Positions 17,571 to 24,138 of a stretch of DNA of 48,854 nt are shown piece after piece. The notes beneath the pieces were generated by a model that saw only the letters and a program-made list of their open reading frames with translations, was not told where the DNA came from and did no database searches. This stretch comes from a virus: positions 1 through 48,854 of IMG/VR virus record IMGVR_UViG_3300047380_000522. One strand, written 5' to 3'. The translations under genes and the position numbers were made by a program. Numbering within the stretch: the first letter of the stretch is position 1; each line of letters begins with the position of its first letter.

Positions 17571-18187
17571 AGTTGTTGATTAAGTAATTCTTTTTCTTTT
17601 TTAAGTTCGTTACTCATATTACGATATATAGTTCTTGTTGAACATTTAAGCGCATCAGCAAGTTTTGCAACCGTTATTTTAATTTGACTATCATTTATAA
17701 GTAGCATCGCGTCGTATATTTCATTTTCAGATATTTTAGATCTACCAACTAGCTTACCTACTATAGATAGCTTTTGTCGCATATCTAAACCCGTGAAGTC
17801 TTTAAATATAACTTTACGTAATTTATTAGGCGGAGGTGTATCTAATTCCATTAACGAAACGTCATATATCATGCTTTCCCTGAGTTGATCTGAAACATTG
17901 AATGTTACAAACCCTGTACGCTTATTACAAATGTATTTAACAAGCCCTACAAACGCCTCTTGATCTAATTGCGGATTAAGATACCATAATACATACAAAT
18001 GCCATTTAAGACTCTTATATGTGTTTATTTTAGCCCGCGAGTTAAAGAGTGTATAGCATTGATGTGTACCGTTCTCATAATACCAACCCCAGTCAAACGA
18101 TTCTGTAGGCTCGTCTGTTGTTGGATTTTGCCGGTATATAATACGATGCTGCTCTAGGTATCTGGTATTTCGGTCGTAGTATGACAT
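17567..18187 (-). CDS. HTH-containing regulator or replication protein
   Basis: 206 residues. The C-terminal 45 residues (ISENEIYDAMLLINDSQIKITVAKLADALKCSTRTIYRNMSNELKKEKELL) form a clear helix-turn-helix: KITVAKLADALKCSTRTIYRNM. The N-terminal half is Trp/Tyr-rich (WHLYVLWYLNPQLDQEAFVGLVKYICNKRTGFVTF) with no family recognised; a Rep- or DnaD-like role is possible. It is cotranscribed with the sigma factor. The start codon lies within one of three copies of a repeated dyad element, so its own transcription is probably under special control. Confidence 0.7.
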   Translation of the reverse strand: MSYYDRNTRYLEQHRIIYRQNPTTDEPTESFDWGWYYENGTHQCYTLFNSRAKINTYKSLKWHLYVLWYLNPQLDQEAFVGLVKYICNKRTGFVTFNVSDQLRESMIYDVSLMELDTPPPNKLRKVIFKDFTGLDMRQKLSIVGKLVGRSKISENEIYDAMLLINDSQIKITVAKLADALKCSTRTIYRNMSNELKKEKELLNQQL

Positions 18188-18226
18188 TAGCTTCTTACTA
18201 TTTATTATATATTAGCTATCGTCGCA
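18180..18226 (-). promoter_or_regulatory. Dyad element copy A (box, AT core, inverted box)
   Basis: Read on the minus strand: box TGCGACGATAG, a 25-base core containing TATATAATA and AGTAAGAAG, then CTAATGTCATA, the inverted box. The last box contains the ATG of the HTH gene. Copies B (25278-25324) and C (26620-26665) share the same boxes and nearly the same spacing. It is likely a promoter or operator (inference); transcription initiation here would give an almost leaderless mRNA. Confidence 0.6.
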
Positions 18227-18410
18227 TAAATGTGATTAGCTTGTATCTTTTCTGGTATTTGTGAAACAAATTTATTTTGGTTTCATTAATTTCTAATATA
18301 AGGGCATCATTAAGTATTTCATACTTTAATGTCCATATACTATTTTGAAGATACCTTAGATGTTTTCTTTTTCTTTTGAAATGTTTTAACTTTCTTCGTA
18401 ATGTTCGCAT
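18216..18410 (-). CDS. Small very basic hypothetical protein
   Basis: 64 residues with an Arg/Lys-rich start (MRTLRRKLKHFKRKRKHLRYLQ) and a basic end. It overlaps the 3' end of the neighbouring gene by 25 bases, and its 3' end overlaps dyad element A. Coding is plausible from packing, but AT-rich DNA can give such frames by chance. Confidence 0.4.
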   Translation of the reverse strand: MRTLRRKLKHFKRKRKHLRYLQNSIWTLKYEILNDALILEINETKINLFHKYQKRYKLITFMRR

Positions 18411-18889
18411 AATTCGTTGATATAATGTGGTCGTATAATTTTTTGCTCATTTTTATTTTTTACTGTGTGTTTTTCTTGTTCATAATAATTCCAGTACGCA
18501 GCTAAGCTACTAAGCTCTTTATATTCGTCAGGCATACATTGAGGCGGTTGGATAAATCCATTATCGGGCATACCTGAAGGCGGGTACATTAAAGCTTCAC
18601 GACACTTAGCAATACTAAGGTGATGCTTATTGTATCTAGCTGTATACTCTTTACCTAATGCAAGCATGTGATCGTACAACCAATTGTAGTGGTGTACACT
18701 ATCACGTACCCATATGGTACTTGGATGATTAAGGTGTGCTTTTTTATATGGCACGTTGTCGCCGTTGTTATATACATGATGCGCAGTACATAACATTTGC
18801 GCCGACTCCAGAATCATTTTAACCTTATGCTTGTCGTAAAAGAAACTAGCCGCTTTAGCTGGGTCTGGGTGTAAATAAAATATATTCAT
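18386..18889 (-). CDS. Conserved phage protein of unknown function
   Basis: 167 residues. The opening MNIFYLHPDPAKAASFFYDKHKVKMILESAQMLCTAHH matches a pattern common in phages: D-P-x-K-A-A, D-K-H-x-V-K-M-I-L-E-x-A-Q-M-L. A second conserved part reads NHPSTIWVRDSVHHYNWLYDHMLALGKEYTARYNKHH. Many His residues and the recurring motif suggest an enzyme, and a DNA-glycosylase-like role has been suggested for relatives, but no activity can be assigned from sequence. It lies next to the ligase gene in the replication arm. Confidence 0.75.
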   Translation of the reverse strand: MNIFYLHPDPAKAASFFYDKHKVKMILESAQMLCTAHHVYNNGDNVPYKKAHLNHPSTIWVRDSVHHYNWLYDHMLALGKEYTARYNKHHLSIAKCREALMYPPSGMPDNGFIQPPQCMPDEYKELSSLAAYWNYYEQEKHTVKNKNEQKIIRPHYINELCEHYEES

Positions 18890-18996
18890 TAAAACCTTTT
18901 GTTGTTAACTCTATTATAATGTTTGTCTAATAATAGGTGAGCGACTTCTTCGCTTATCATATTTTCGTTGTATAGTTGCCATATTAGTTTACTCAT
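18889..18996 (-). CDS. Micropeptide after the DNA ligase gene
   Basis: 35 residues (MSKLIWQLYNENMISEEVAHLLLDKHYNRVNNKRF), an amphipathic helical peptide. A longer in-frame start at 19095 is rejected because it lies deep inside the ligase gene. The chosen ATG overlaps the ligase stop by 8 bases, and the stop overlaps the next ATG by one base. Confidence 0.5.
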   Translation of the reverse strand: MSKLIWQLYNENMISEEVAHLLLDKHYNRVNNKRF

Positions 18997-19831
18997 AGTT
19001 ACGTAGTGTTTTATACAGAGGATGACGATAGCTACCAGCTTTTGTACGTTCAAAGTATGTAAACGTAGCACGCTTGCCGATATAGTCATGCACATTGTTT
19101 AGAATGTAGCGACGATCATCAAAGTTGTAGCCTTTGCCGATAGGGCAGCCGAACTCAACGCCATCGTCATCTTGCATAAGAAACTTACCGATTAGACCAG
19201 TAAATTTACCTTTGCCCGCCTCGTAGCCAACAATAGTAGCTTCGGTGTCGTGAAAGTCTTTAAACTTTTGAAGGTTGTAAGAACGTTTACATTCGTACGG
19301 TTTGTCAAGACGCAGTATAGAACCTTCGTAGCCATTAGCTAAGAAAGCATCGTTGTGCATGTTTAAAGCCTCTTCGTATTTATCAACTAGGTATGTGTTA
19401 GTAAATTTAACACAATAGCTTTCCGGCAGTTCATTTTTAAGCCATGTAATTCGGCTAGAAAATTTAGCACGGCGAAGTGCAGGACCCGGGATGTAGTCGT
19501 AGCAATGAAACTGTACATATCCAGCGGACTCAACTCGATCACCTTCTGTTGGCTTTGTTTTACGAACAAGTGAGATAATTTTTTCAAAGTCATCTTTTAG
19601 TTCGTGGTTGTACAATTCGCCATCGAGTACCACATCAGGATACGTTTCGAAGAACGGTTCGAGGTTTGCGGTAATGTGATGGATATTAAGCCACTCTTTA
19701 CCGGTGCGCGAATAAGCGCCGTCTTTAGATATTACACAGCGTACGCCGTCAAGCTTAGGTTGCATAAATACTTTCTCGGACCAGTCGACTTCTTTCTTGC
19801 CTACTTTGTATGCGAGCATTGGTTTTATCAT
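18989..19831 (-). CDS. ATP-dependent DNA ligase
   Basis: 280 residues, the compact viral form with an adenylation domain and an OB domain. Motif I is QPKLDGVR with adenylated Lys26. Later motifs are SRTGKEW (37-43), the DGELYN Glu (about 95-100), YEGSILRL, and LQKFK (motif V), with the OB domain at about 200-280 (ATIVGYEAGKGKFTGLIGKFLMQDDDG). It seals nicks made in replication and recombination. It overlaps the upstream gene by ATGA. Confidence 0.93.
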   Translation of the reverse strand: MIKPMLAYKVGKKEVDWSEKVFMQPKLDGVRCVISKDGAYSRTGKEWLNIHHITANLEPFFETYPDVVLDGELYNHELKDDFEKIISLVRKTKPTEGDRVESAGYVQFHCYDYIPGPALRRAKFSSRITWLKNELPESYCVKFTNTYLVDKYEEALNMHNDAFLANGYEGSILRLDKPYECKRSYNLQKFKDFHDTEATIVGYEAGKGKFTGLIGKFLMQDDDGVEFGCPIGKGYNFDDRRYILNNVHDYIGKRATFTYFERTKAGSYRHPLYKTLRNYE

Positions 19832-20112
19832 AATTTACTTAATTTATTTTGTATTTTTTGTATTTTATTATTTACTATTGCAGCTTTTTCATACTGCTCG
19901 TTTTCTTCATAAGCCGTTAATAACGTCATTAGTCTAGCTAATTCAGCTAATAGTAGTTGCTCATCGTCTGGCGCTGCCATATAACCATTGCCAAACATTT
20001 GGTTTACGTCAGTGGTGAACTGCTGATCCCATTCTTTCTGCTTTTCAATTAAGCCGATCATAACGAGGTCAGCAACTCTTACCGCTAACTGTTCAATTTC
20101 ATCTTCAGTCAT
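19828..20112 (-). CDS. Helical hypothetical protein
   Basis: 94 residues, acidic and helical (MTEDEIEQLAVRVADLVMIGLIEKQKEWDQQF; C-terminal ELARLMTLLTAYEENEQYEKAAIVNNKIQKIQNKL, a coiled-coil-like helix). Its stop overlaps the ligase start and its start overlaps the KTSC stop. No family recognised. Confidence 0.7.
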   Translation of the reverse strand: MTEDEIEQLAVRVADLVMIGLIEKQKEWDQQFTTDVNQMFGNGYMAAPDDEQLLLAELARLMTLLTAYEENEQYEKAAIVNNKIQKIQNKLSKL

Positions 20113-20336
20113 TAACCTACTTTATTATATTCCCACTGGCCAATGATGTGGCTGTTAATAAATTTACCTTTAGATTGGGAATTAAATAAACCGTGCCAGT
20201 AAAAAGATGGTACACGCTCATAGTTGTACACACCGCCGTTTTTATAAAATAACCTTAGTCTTTTGGTTACGTTATTGTACTGTGCATCGTGTATGCACTC
20301 AGAGTCTACTAGGACTTTTTCAATTATATTACTCAT
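20112..20336 (-). CDS. KTSC-domain protein
   Basis: 74 residues. The C-terminal part (VTKRLRLFYKNGGVYNYERVPSFYWHGLFNSQSKGKFINSHIIGQWEY) matches the KTSC domain, a short beta/alpha module often found alone in phages or fused to lysyl-tRNA synthetase-type proteins. Function unknown. A 34-bp repeated promoter-like element ends 9 bases upstream of its ATG. Confidence 0.75.
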   Translation of the reverse strand: MSNIIEKVLVDSECIHDAQYNNVTKRLRLFYKNGGVYNYERVPSFYWHGLFNSQSKGKFINSHIIGQWEYNKVG

Positions 20337-20345
20337 TGTTTTTAA

Positions 20346-20379
20346 TTTATTATCGATTATACTTCGTGTTAACTTTGTA
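20346..20379 (-). promoter_or_regulatory. 34-bp repeated promoter-like element, copy 1
   Basis: On the minus strand: TACAAA, 6 bases, ACGA, 7 bases, TCG, then ATAATA. It matches the family consensus at every fixed position except one base in the AT-rich end. It lies 9 bases ahead of the KTSC gene and is the leftmost copy of nine. Promoter function is inferred from position and repetition. Confidence 0.65.
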
Positions 20380-20383
20380 AATT

Positions 20384-20998
20384 TTAATGGAATACTAATC
20401 CCACTTTGTGGTTTTTACTGAACCACTTTGTTGCCATCAGATCAATACTAGAAGCATCCACATAACCGTTAGATACAAGATCGCTATTAGTAGAAAAGAT
20501 TTTTGTGTGTCTATGTTTTCTTTCATTTATCATATGCTTTTGTTTGCCTGAATCACTAAATATTATATCGTAATTACTTGGCAATGAGGTCTTTAACACC
20601 ATATCTATCATATTGGTATAACTGTAAAACCGTACGCTTGGGTTGTGTATAGCAACTTCGATCCACTTTTTTAGATATGCGGGTGAGTAGTAATCTCCGC
20701 TATCATGGACTCTGACGTAATCAGGTTTCTTCTTACGTATTTCAGCGTTCATAGCCTCAACAAAGTTGTCAGTCTTTGTTAGCTGATAACGCTTCTCAAA
20801 CGCCGGTTTTACATTAGACCAGATGTAGGCTCCTTTCTTGGCATAACAAAATTTAACGCATTCGTCAGCCATCGGGCATGTCAACTTACCACTTGCAGAT
20901 TTATATGCAGGTATACCGAAGTTAAACACGCGAAGCCCGAGTTCTTTACTTGTCTTTTTTAATTTACTATTTTGTGTCAGAAGATTCATAGTACTCAA
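20384..20998 (-). CDS. Gp88-like phage protein
   Basis: 204 residues. It has a Cys-rich signature CPMADECVKFCYAKKGAY (residues 41-58) followed by FEKRYQLTKTDNFVEAMNAEI and VRVHDSGDYYSPAYLKKWIEVAIHNPSVRFYSYT. This matches the phage family known as gene product 88. The three clustered cysteines, CxxxxCxxxC, look like metal or iron-sulfur ligands. The reaction is not known. Two in-frame Met codons (residues 1 and 4) lie at the start, and it overlaps the upstream gene by 32 bases. Confidence 0.75.
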   Translation of the reverse strand: MSTMNLLTQNSKLKKTSKELGLRVFNFGIPAYKSASGKLTCPMADECVKFCYAKKGAYIWSNVKPAFEKRYQLTKTDNFVEAMNAEIRKKKPDYVRVHDSGDYYSPAYLKKWIEVAIHNPSVRFYSYTNMIDMVLKTSLPSNYDIIFSDSGKQKHMINERKHRHTKIFSTNSDLVSNGYVDASSIDLMATKWFSKNHKVGLVFH

Positions 20999-21176
20999 TT
21001 ATTTTTTCAATATCGTCTTCCATGTTTATAATGTCCTGCGCATATTCTAGCACATCTTTAAATCCAGATAGTTCATAACTACTGAATTCATACACATCGC
21101 GCTCTTCGATCGCGTAGATGCAGTCTCTCATATCTTTTGCCGTATTTTCAAAGCGGCAATAACTCATATTTGGCAT
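20967..21176 (-). CDS. Conserved small phage protein (MSYCRFENT family)
   Basis: 69 residues. The N-terminal MSYCRFENTAKDMRDCIYAIEE pattern recurs in many phages; the rest is acidic and helical. Its start is MPNMSYCRF or MSYCRF, three codons apart. No function is known. Confidence 0.75.
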   Translation of the reverse strand: MPNMSYCRFENTAKDMRDCIYAIEERDVYEFSSYELSGFKDVLEYAQDIINMEDDIEKIIEYYESSDTK

Positions 21177-21186
21177 AATTTTAGTA

Positions 21187-21459
21187 TTAGTCTAGCAATA
21201 CCATATAGGCTTCAATATTGTTTTTTTGAAACCAACGTAGTGCTTTGTGAAATTCATTTATTTGTTTACTTGTTACGGTCTTTGGTGCAACTTCCATTAC
21301 ATACTGGCTGCCCATAATAAAATCGTACATTGATAGCTCAACACCGTTTAGATCGTATGTTTCGCCGCTGAACGGATTTGTTACTGTTTCACCATTTTCG
21401 TATATCATACCAGTAAACCATTTAGGCACCGACTGTTTCGTCTTCTCTTTCGTACTCAT
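21187..21459 (-). CDS. Conserved small phage protein
   Basis: 90 residues starting MSTKEKTKQSVPKWFTGMIYENGETVTNPFSGETYDLNGVELSMYDFIMG. An alternative ATG four codons upstream (21471) exists. VPKWF.G..Y..GE.VTNPFSGE.Y.LN..ELSMYDFIMG is a pattern remembered from marine and cyanophage hypotheticals. It overlaps the gene upstream. No function known. Confidence 0.7.
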   Translation of the reverse strand: MSTKEKTKQSVPKWFTGMIYENGETVTNPFSGETYDLNGVELSMYDFIMGSQYVMEVAPKTVTSKQINEFHKALRWFQKNNIEAYMVLLD

Positions 21460-21883
21460 AACCTTCTTCAATTAGTTCGTTTTCAATTTCTTTTTTCTTA
21501 TCATTGTAATAGTCATCGTATACTTCTTCAACAACTTCTTGAAAAGCATAGTCTTCATCATCAAGCTGGTCGTAGTATATGCTAGCGCCATCAATCATAG
21601 CGTCAGGCATTTTTTCTAGCCAGTCGTTATCGTAATAGTATACGTCTTCATTAACATTAGGGTTGCGATCGTTATCGGTTGCAATCCATACTTCATAGCC
21701 ATCAGCAGTTGTTTCAGTATAAAACATCATGTCAGGTTGGTTTGGCCAGTCGCTAGTTATCTTAAAATCAAAGTGATTAGCTATAGTTTTAAGCATATAG
21801 TCATGGTCTAGGTCTTCTCTCTCAAGCACGTTGATTTTACGCAGTCTTGTTTCGATCAATTCGTCGGTTAGTATTTTACTCAT
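21422..21883 (-). CDS. Acidic hypothetical protein
   Basis: 153 residues, strongly acidic and Tyr-rich, especially at 90-150 (YYYDNDWLEKMPDAMIDGASIYYDQLDDEDYAF, then EVYDDYYNDKKKEIENELIEEGYEYERED). The high negative charge might mimic DNA, as in anti-restriction proteins. That is only a resemblance. It overlaps both neighbours. Confidence 0.65.
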   Translation of the reverse strand: MSKILTDELIETRLRKINVLEREDLDHDYMLKTIANHFDFKITSDWPNQPDMMFYTETTADGYEVWIATDNDRNPNVNEDVYYYDNDWLEKMPDAMIDGASIYYDQLDDEDYAFQEVVEEVYDDYYNDKKKEIENELIEEGYEYEREDETVGA

Positions 21884-22127
21884 AGTCTTTAGATATTAAA
21901 ATGTTATCGCCGTATTTAAAATCCCACGCTGAAACTCTAAGTAGTTCAATGTTAGAAAATGTATATAACGAGCTAACGTCGCTAATTTTTAAGTCACTAT
22001 AAAATGTAGTGCTTGAAAGCGCTTCGACTATAGAGTCAACACTTGCTTGATATTTGTCGTTTTCAGAGGAATGTAATGCCTCTTTGATTTCAGGCTTTAG
22101 CCTTTCATAAATGGTAAGTCTACTCAT
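21876..22127 (-). CDS. Hypothetical protein
   Basis: 83 residues (MSRLTIYERLKPEIKEALHSSENDKYQASVDSIVEALSSTTFY...), a mixed helical protein. It is the first gene behind promoter-like copy 2, which lies 16 bases upstream and inside the 3' end of the previous gene. No family recognised. Confidence 0.65.
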   Translation of the reverse strand: MSRLTIYERLKPEIKEALHSSENDKYQASVDSIVEALSSTTFYSDLKISDVSSLYTFSNIELLRVSAWDFKYGDNILISKDYE

Positions 22128-22142
22128 ATTTGTTTTAATTTA

Positions 22143-22349
22143 TTATATTATCGATTCTTGTTCGTATTCAATTTGTAAATTTTCTAACGCTATTTTATAA
22201 CCGAAGTTAATTGCCATTTGCATTAGTATTAAAGAGCCTTGACCGCATCCATCAGCAAAGTTCTCTAGTTGTTCTCTGTTTTCCGGCGTTGCTACAATAC
22301 CTCGATCGAGCTTCGCCATTTCTGTTTTTATGTATTTATTTATTTCCAT
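22143..22349 (-). CDS. Hypothetical protein following the tRNA-like element
   Basis: 68 residues, starting MEINKYIKTEMAKLDRG. A longer frame upstream is rejected because it would translate the tRNA-like element. The ATG lies only two bases after the tRNA-like 3' end, so processing there would leave an almost leaderless message. The last codons (LQIEYEQESII) double as promoter-like copy 2 for the next gene. No family recognised. Confidence 0.65.
   Translation of the reverse strand: MEINKYIKTEMAKLDRGIVATPENREQLENFADGCGQGSLILMQMAINFGYKIALENLQIEYEQESII
22144..22177 (-). promoter_or_regulatory. 34-bp repeated promoter-like element, copy 2
   Basis: It matches the full consensus (minus strand TACAAA-N6-ACGA-N7-TCGATAATATA). 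It is embedded in the 3' coding end of the 68-residue gene, 16 bases upstream of the next ATG. Confidence 0.65.
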
Positions 22350-22351
22350 AG

Positions 22352-22426
22352 TGGACGTGGCAGGAATCGAACCTGCGTTTGGCACCTTTGCTTTCGCCGC
22401 GGTTGCCGCCTAACCATTTCACGCCC
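22352..22426 (-). tRNA. tRNA-like element without a usable anticodon loop
   Basis: 75 bases. The T arm is perfect: GCAGG, loop TTCGATT, CCTGC. The acceptor strands GGGCGTG and CACGTCC pair in 7 of 7 positions (one G-U), with discriminator A. The D-arm region contains GGTTAGGCGG. However, the stretch where the anticodon arm should be (27 bases between GGTT and GGTGCC) contains no T. The universal U33 is therefore absent, and no 5-bp stem with a 7-base loop forms. By position, GCA would be the nominal anticodon (Cys). It may be a decayed tRNA or a tRNA-like structure serving in RNA processing. No CCA is encoded. Confidence 0.55.
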
Positions 22427-22705
22427 AATTTGAGAGGTGGACGGGACTGGAATGTTAGGAATGCACGTCATTTACTAGTATGCCCTGACTTATATCCTTT
22501 TATCTGTTTTATCCCGTCTTTCGCCTGCATACGTATCTCATCTCCGAGTTCCTATATGCGACAGCTTCCAACCTTAAACCTCTCTATAGTGTGTCAAACA
22601 TCCTTTCTGCTGCTTGCCGATTAGCAAGTTTCAACTATTCGTCATAGTCTTAGTGGGAAACACACTTTATTTTGTAGTTAATAGTGTACTTTCGAACTTT
22701 GTTAA
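22427..22705. other. Gene-free stretch, possibly structured RNA
   Basis: No credible coding frame. On the minus strand it holds a hairpin CTTGC-TAATCG-GCAAG (22613-22628 area) and two complementary 7-mers, GACGGGA (22512-22518) and TCCCGTC (22440-22446), 65 bases apart. The second is followed by CCACC, like the end of the adjacent tRNA-like element. The GTGGACG word (plus strand) recurs at 22351 and 22437. This could be a degenerate second tRNA-like unit or part of one longer RNA; nothing firmer can be said. Confidence 0.4.
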
Positions 22706-22894
22706 CTACTTACGTCGCCAAGAGCGATGCACCGATGCACTTACCTCTTGACTGACAATTTGTATTGTATTGCCCGTTTTATGCTCAATGATTGGGACAT
22801 ACGAGTATGTTTTAGTTGTTGAGCACTTCACACACGTGTTATATCCTAAATCTAAACGGACGGGGTGTACTTTATTTCCACATCTACAATACAT
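22706..22894 (-). CDS. Zinc-ribbon small protein
   Basis: 62 residues. It begins MYCRCGNKVHPVRLDLGYNTCVKCSTTKTYSYVP: Cys3-x-Cys5 and Cys21-x-x-Cys24 give a zinc-ribbon pattern of the type seen in small phage and ribosomal-like zinc proteins. The C-terminus is basic (SVHRSWRRK). Promoter-like copy 3 lies 25 bases upstream. Confidence 0.7.
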   Translation of the reverse strand: MYCRCGNKVHPVRLDLGYNTCVKCSTTKTYSYVPIIEHKTGNTIQIVSQEVSASVHRSWRRK

Positions 22895-22919
22895 AGTTTA
22901 ATTTTTTATTTGTTACATT

Positions 22920-22953
22920 TATATTATCGATTTGCGTTCGTATTACATTTGTA
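22920..22953 (-). promoter_or_regulatory. 34-bp repeated promoter-like element, copy 3
   Basis: Full consensus match. It lies 25 bases upstream of the zinc-ribbon gene and three bases after the stop of the 43-residue gene. Confidence 0.65.
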
Positions 22954-22956
22954 AAT

Positions 22957-23088
22957 TTAATACATATCCGCCTGCCACTGAGGTATACCGGCGTTGTATC
23001 TCTCCCAATACTGACGCTCGATCGCCTCTATTTGCACTCTTGTGAGTGGTTTGTGGCTAAACTTTCGTTGTTTTCTTTGTTTCTTCAT
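22957..23088 (-). CDS. Small basic hypothetical protein
   Basis: 43 residues: MKKQRKQRKFSHKPLTRVQI, then EAIERQYWERYNAGIPQWQADMY. The basic head and helical body look protein-like. It overlaps the upstream gene by 32 bases and stops next to promoter-like copy 3. No family recognised. Confidence 0.55.
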   Translation of the reverse strand: MKKQRKQRKFSHKPLTRVQIEAIERQYWERYNAGIPQWQADMY

Positions 23089-23254
23089 ACATTTTAGCTA
23101 TTGCGAGGTGCATGACGTGGCTGTGTATAGCATTAAAGTCATCACCGTCTTGTTCAAAATCCGATAGTTGCCAATCGACACTATCATACATTAGTTCCAT
23201 TGTGACGTCAGCGACACCTTGTGCGATTTCGTCAAGTTCTTTCATTTTACTCAT
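23057..23254 (-). CDS. Acidic helical hypothetical protein
   Basis: 65 residues (MSKMKELDEIAQGVADVTMELMYDSVDWQLSDFEQDGDDFNAIHSHVMHLAIAKMYEETKK). Acidic, mostly helical. It overlaps its neighbours on both sides. No family recognised. Confidence 0.6.
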   Translation of the reverse strand: MSKMKELDEIAQGVADVTMELMYDSVDWQLSDFEQDGDDFNAIHSHVMHLAIAKMYEETKKTTKV

Positions 23255-23363
23255 AGATATATTCTTCCATTGCGTTAATAAAATCGTTTTTGTCGATTAT
23301 TTTAGAGTCATAGCAGTTTAAATTGTATATAAACGCTTCGTATAATTCTTTATTAGTTGCCAT
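23247..23363 (-). CDS. Small hypothetical protein
   Basis: 38 residues: MATNKELYEAFIYNLNCYDS, then KIIDKNDFINAMEEYIYE. Its stop overlaps the ATG of the next gene, and its start overlaps the previous gene by 11 bases, which supports it despite its length. Function unknown. Confidence 0.5.
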   Translation of the reverse strand: MATNKELYEAFIYNLNCYDSKIIDKNDFINAMEEYIYE

Positions 23364-23616
23364 ATTCTACACTGCATTCGTTAGTATTCATCCACTCTAC
23401 ATTCGATAGTTTATGACCCGCGCCAATTATAAAGGACTCAAGGTCGTTTACGCCGCTTGGCACTTTGTACGAATATACTTTGCTATCGTTAAAGTCTAGC
23501 ACCCAAATATAGTCTTTAGGTTGACTTTCGTTTAACTCTTTGTTATATTGTTCGGCATTTTTAGCAAGTTTTTTTTCTTCTTCCATTTCGTGCCATTTAG
23601 TTATTGTATCACTCAT
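23353..23616 (-). CDS. Hypothetical protein
   Basis: 87 residues. A charged helical N-terminus (MSDTITKWHEMEEEKKLAKNAEQYNKEL) precedes a beta-type C-terminal half (YIWVLDFNDSKVYSYKVPSGVNDLESFIIGAGHKLSNVEWM). The second half reads like a compact single domain. No family recognised. Confidence 0.65.
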   Translation of the reverse strand: MSDTITKWHEMEEEKKLAKNAEQYNKELNESQPKDYIWVLDFNDSKVYSYKVPSGVNDLESFIIGAGHKLSNVEWMNTNECSVEYGN

Positions 23617-23618
23617 AA

Positions 23619-23909
23619 TTAGTCTCCTGTATAATCGCCGGGTTTTTTACTTGCGTAATACTCTGCACATCCGGCATCGTGCAGTCTACGCTGTTCTACA
23701 TATTTGTCGTGATTGTCGATCAATTCGTCAATACGAGCTTTCATTTCGTTTTCCGTTTGGGCGGGCAGATAGCTAACGTGATAAGGCGCGAAGTTAAAGT
23801 GTTCGCAACCATAACCGCTAGCTTGCTTGCCGTTCCAAGTCGTCCACTCTTTGTAGTGGTACTGGATGCCCCTATGCAAAAGCATCCCAAAATCCTTTCT
23901 TTTCTTCAA
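23619..23909 (-). CDS. Hypothetical protein
   Basis: 96 residues from the first ATG; a start at MLLHRGIQY (23885) would reduce overlap with the previous gene. The body (YHYKEWTTWNGKQASGYGCEHFNFAPYHVSYLPAQTENEMKARIDELIDNHDKY) has an aromatic-rich first half and a helical second half. No family recognised. Confidence 0.6.
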   Translation of the reverse strand: MKKRKDFGMLLHRGIQYHYKEWTTWNGKQASGYGCEHFNFAPYHVSYLPAQTENEMKARIDELIDNHDKYVEQRRLHDAGCAEYYASKKPGDYTGD

Positions 23910-24078
23910 GGTATGTTAGACCTTTGTAGTTAAACCATTGGTAAGTACCGTCTTTGTCTTTGTCTTCATCGTATTTGAAGCCGAATGAAGGAGGCAAATT
24001 GCCGACAGTGTAAGGTTTGTAAGTAACTCCGTTGAGTTTAATTTTTTTGTTTGTGGTAAATTTAATTGTATTTTGCAT
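23872..24078 (-). CDS. Hypothetical protein
   Basis: 68 residues, beta-rich and charged (MQNTIKFTTNKKIKLNGVTYKPYTVGNLPPSFGFKYDEDKDKDGTYQWFNYKGLTYLEEKKGFWDAF). It is the first gene behind promoter-like copy 4, 26 bases upstream. No family recognised. Confidence 0.65.
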   Translation of the reverse strand: MQNTIKFTTNKKIKLNGVTYKPYTVGNLPPSFGFKYDEDKDKDGTYQWFNYKGLTYLEEKKGFWDAFA

Positions 24079-24104
24079 AGTAAATTATTTAGTTTTTATT
24101 CAAT

Positions 24105-24138
24105 TATATTATCGATTTGTGTTCGTGTTTAGTTTGTA
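24105..24138 (-). promoter_or_regulatory. 34-bp repeated promoter-like element, copy 4
   Basis: Full consensus match. It lies 26 bases ahead of the 68-residue gene and overlaps the stop codon of the gene upstream (24129). Confidence 0.65.

Noticed and set aside
18889-19095. Longer 68-residue version of the micropeptide after the ligase
   Set aside because: The first 33 residues would lie deep within the ligase gene; the internal ATG at 18996 gives normal coupling.
22379-22624. 81-codon plus-strand frame over the tRNA-like element and the gene-free stretch
   Set aside because: It runs opposite the leftward arm, begins within the tRNA-like element and shows Pro/Ser/Leu-rich chance composition.
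22352-22705. A tmRNA covering the tRNA-like element and the gene-free stretch
   Set aside because: The acceptor partner of CACGTCC is only 75 bases away (GGGCGTG); no second partner was found farther upstream, and no tag-like frame was seen.
22427-22705. A group I intron in a tRNA
   Set aside because: Words like GACTAT and ATAAGTC hinted at a P7 helix, but no convincing set of core helices or split tRNA halves could be found.
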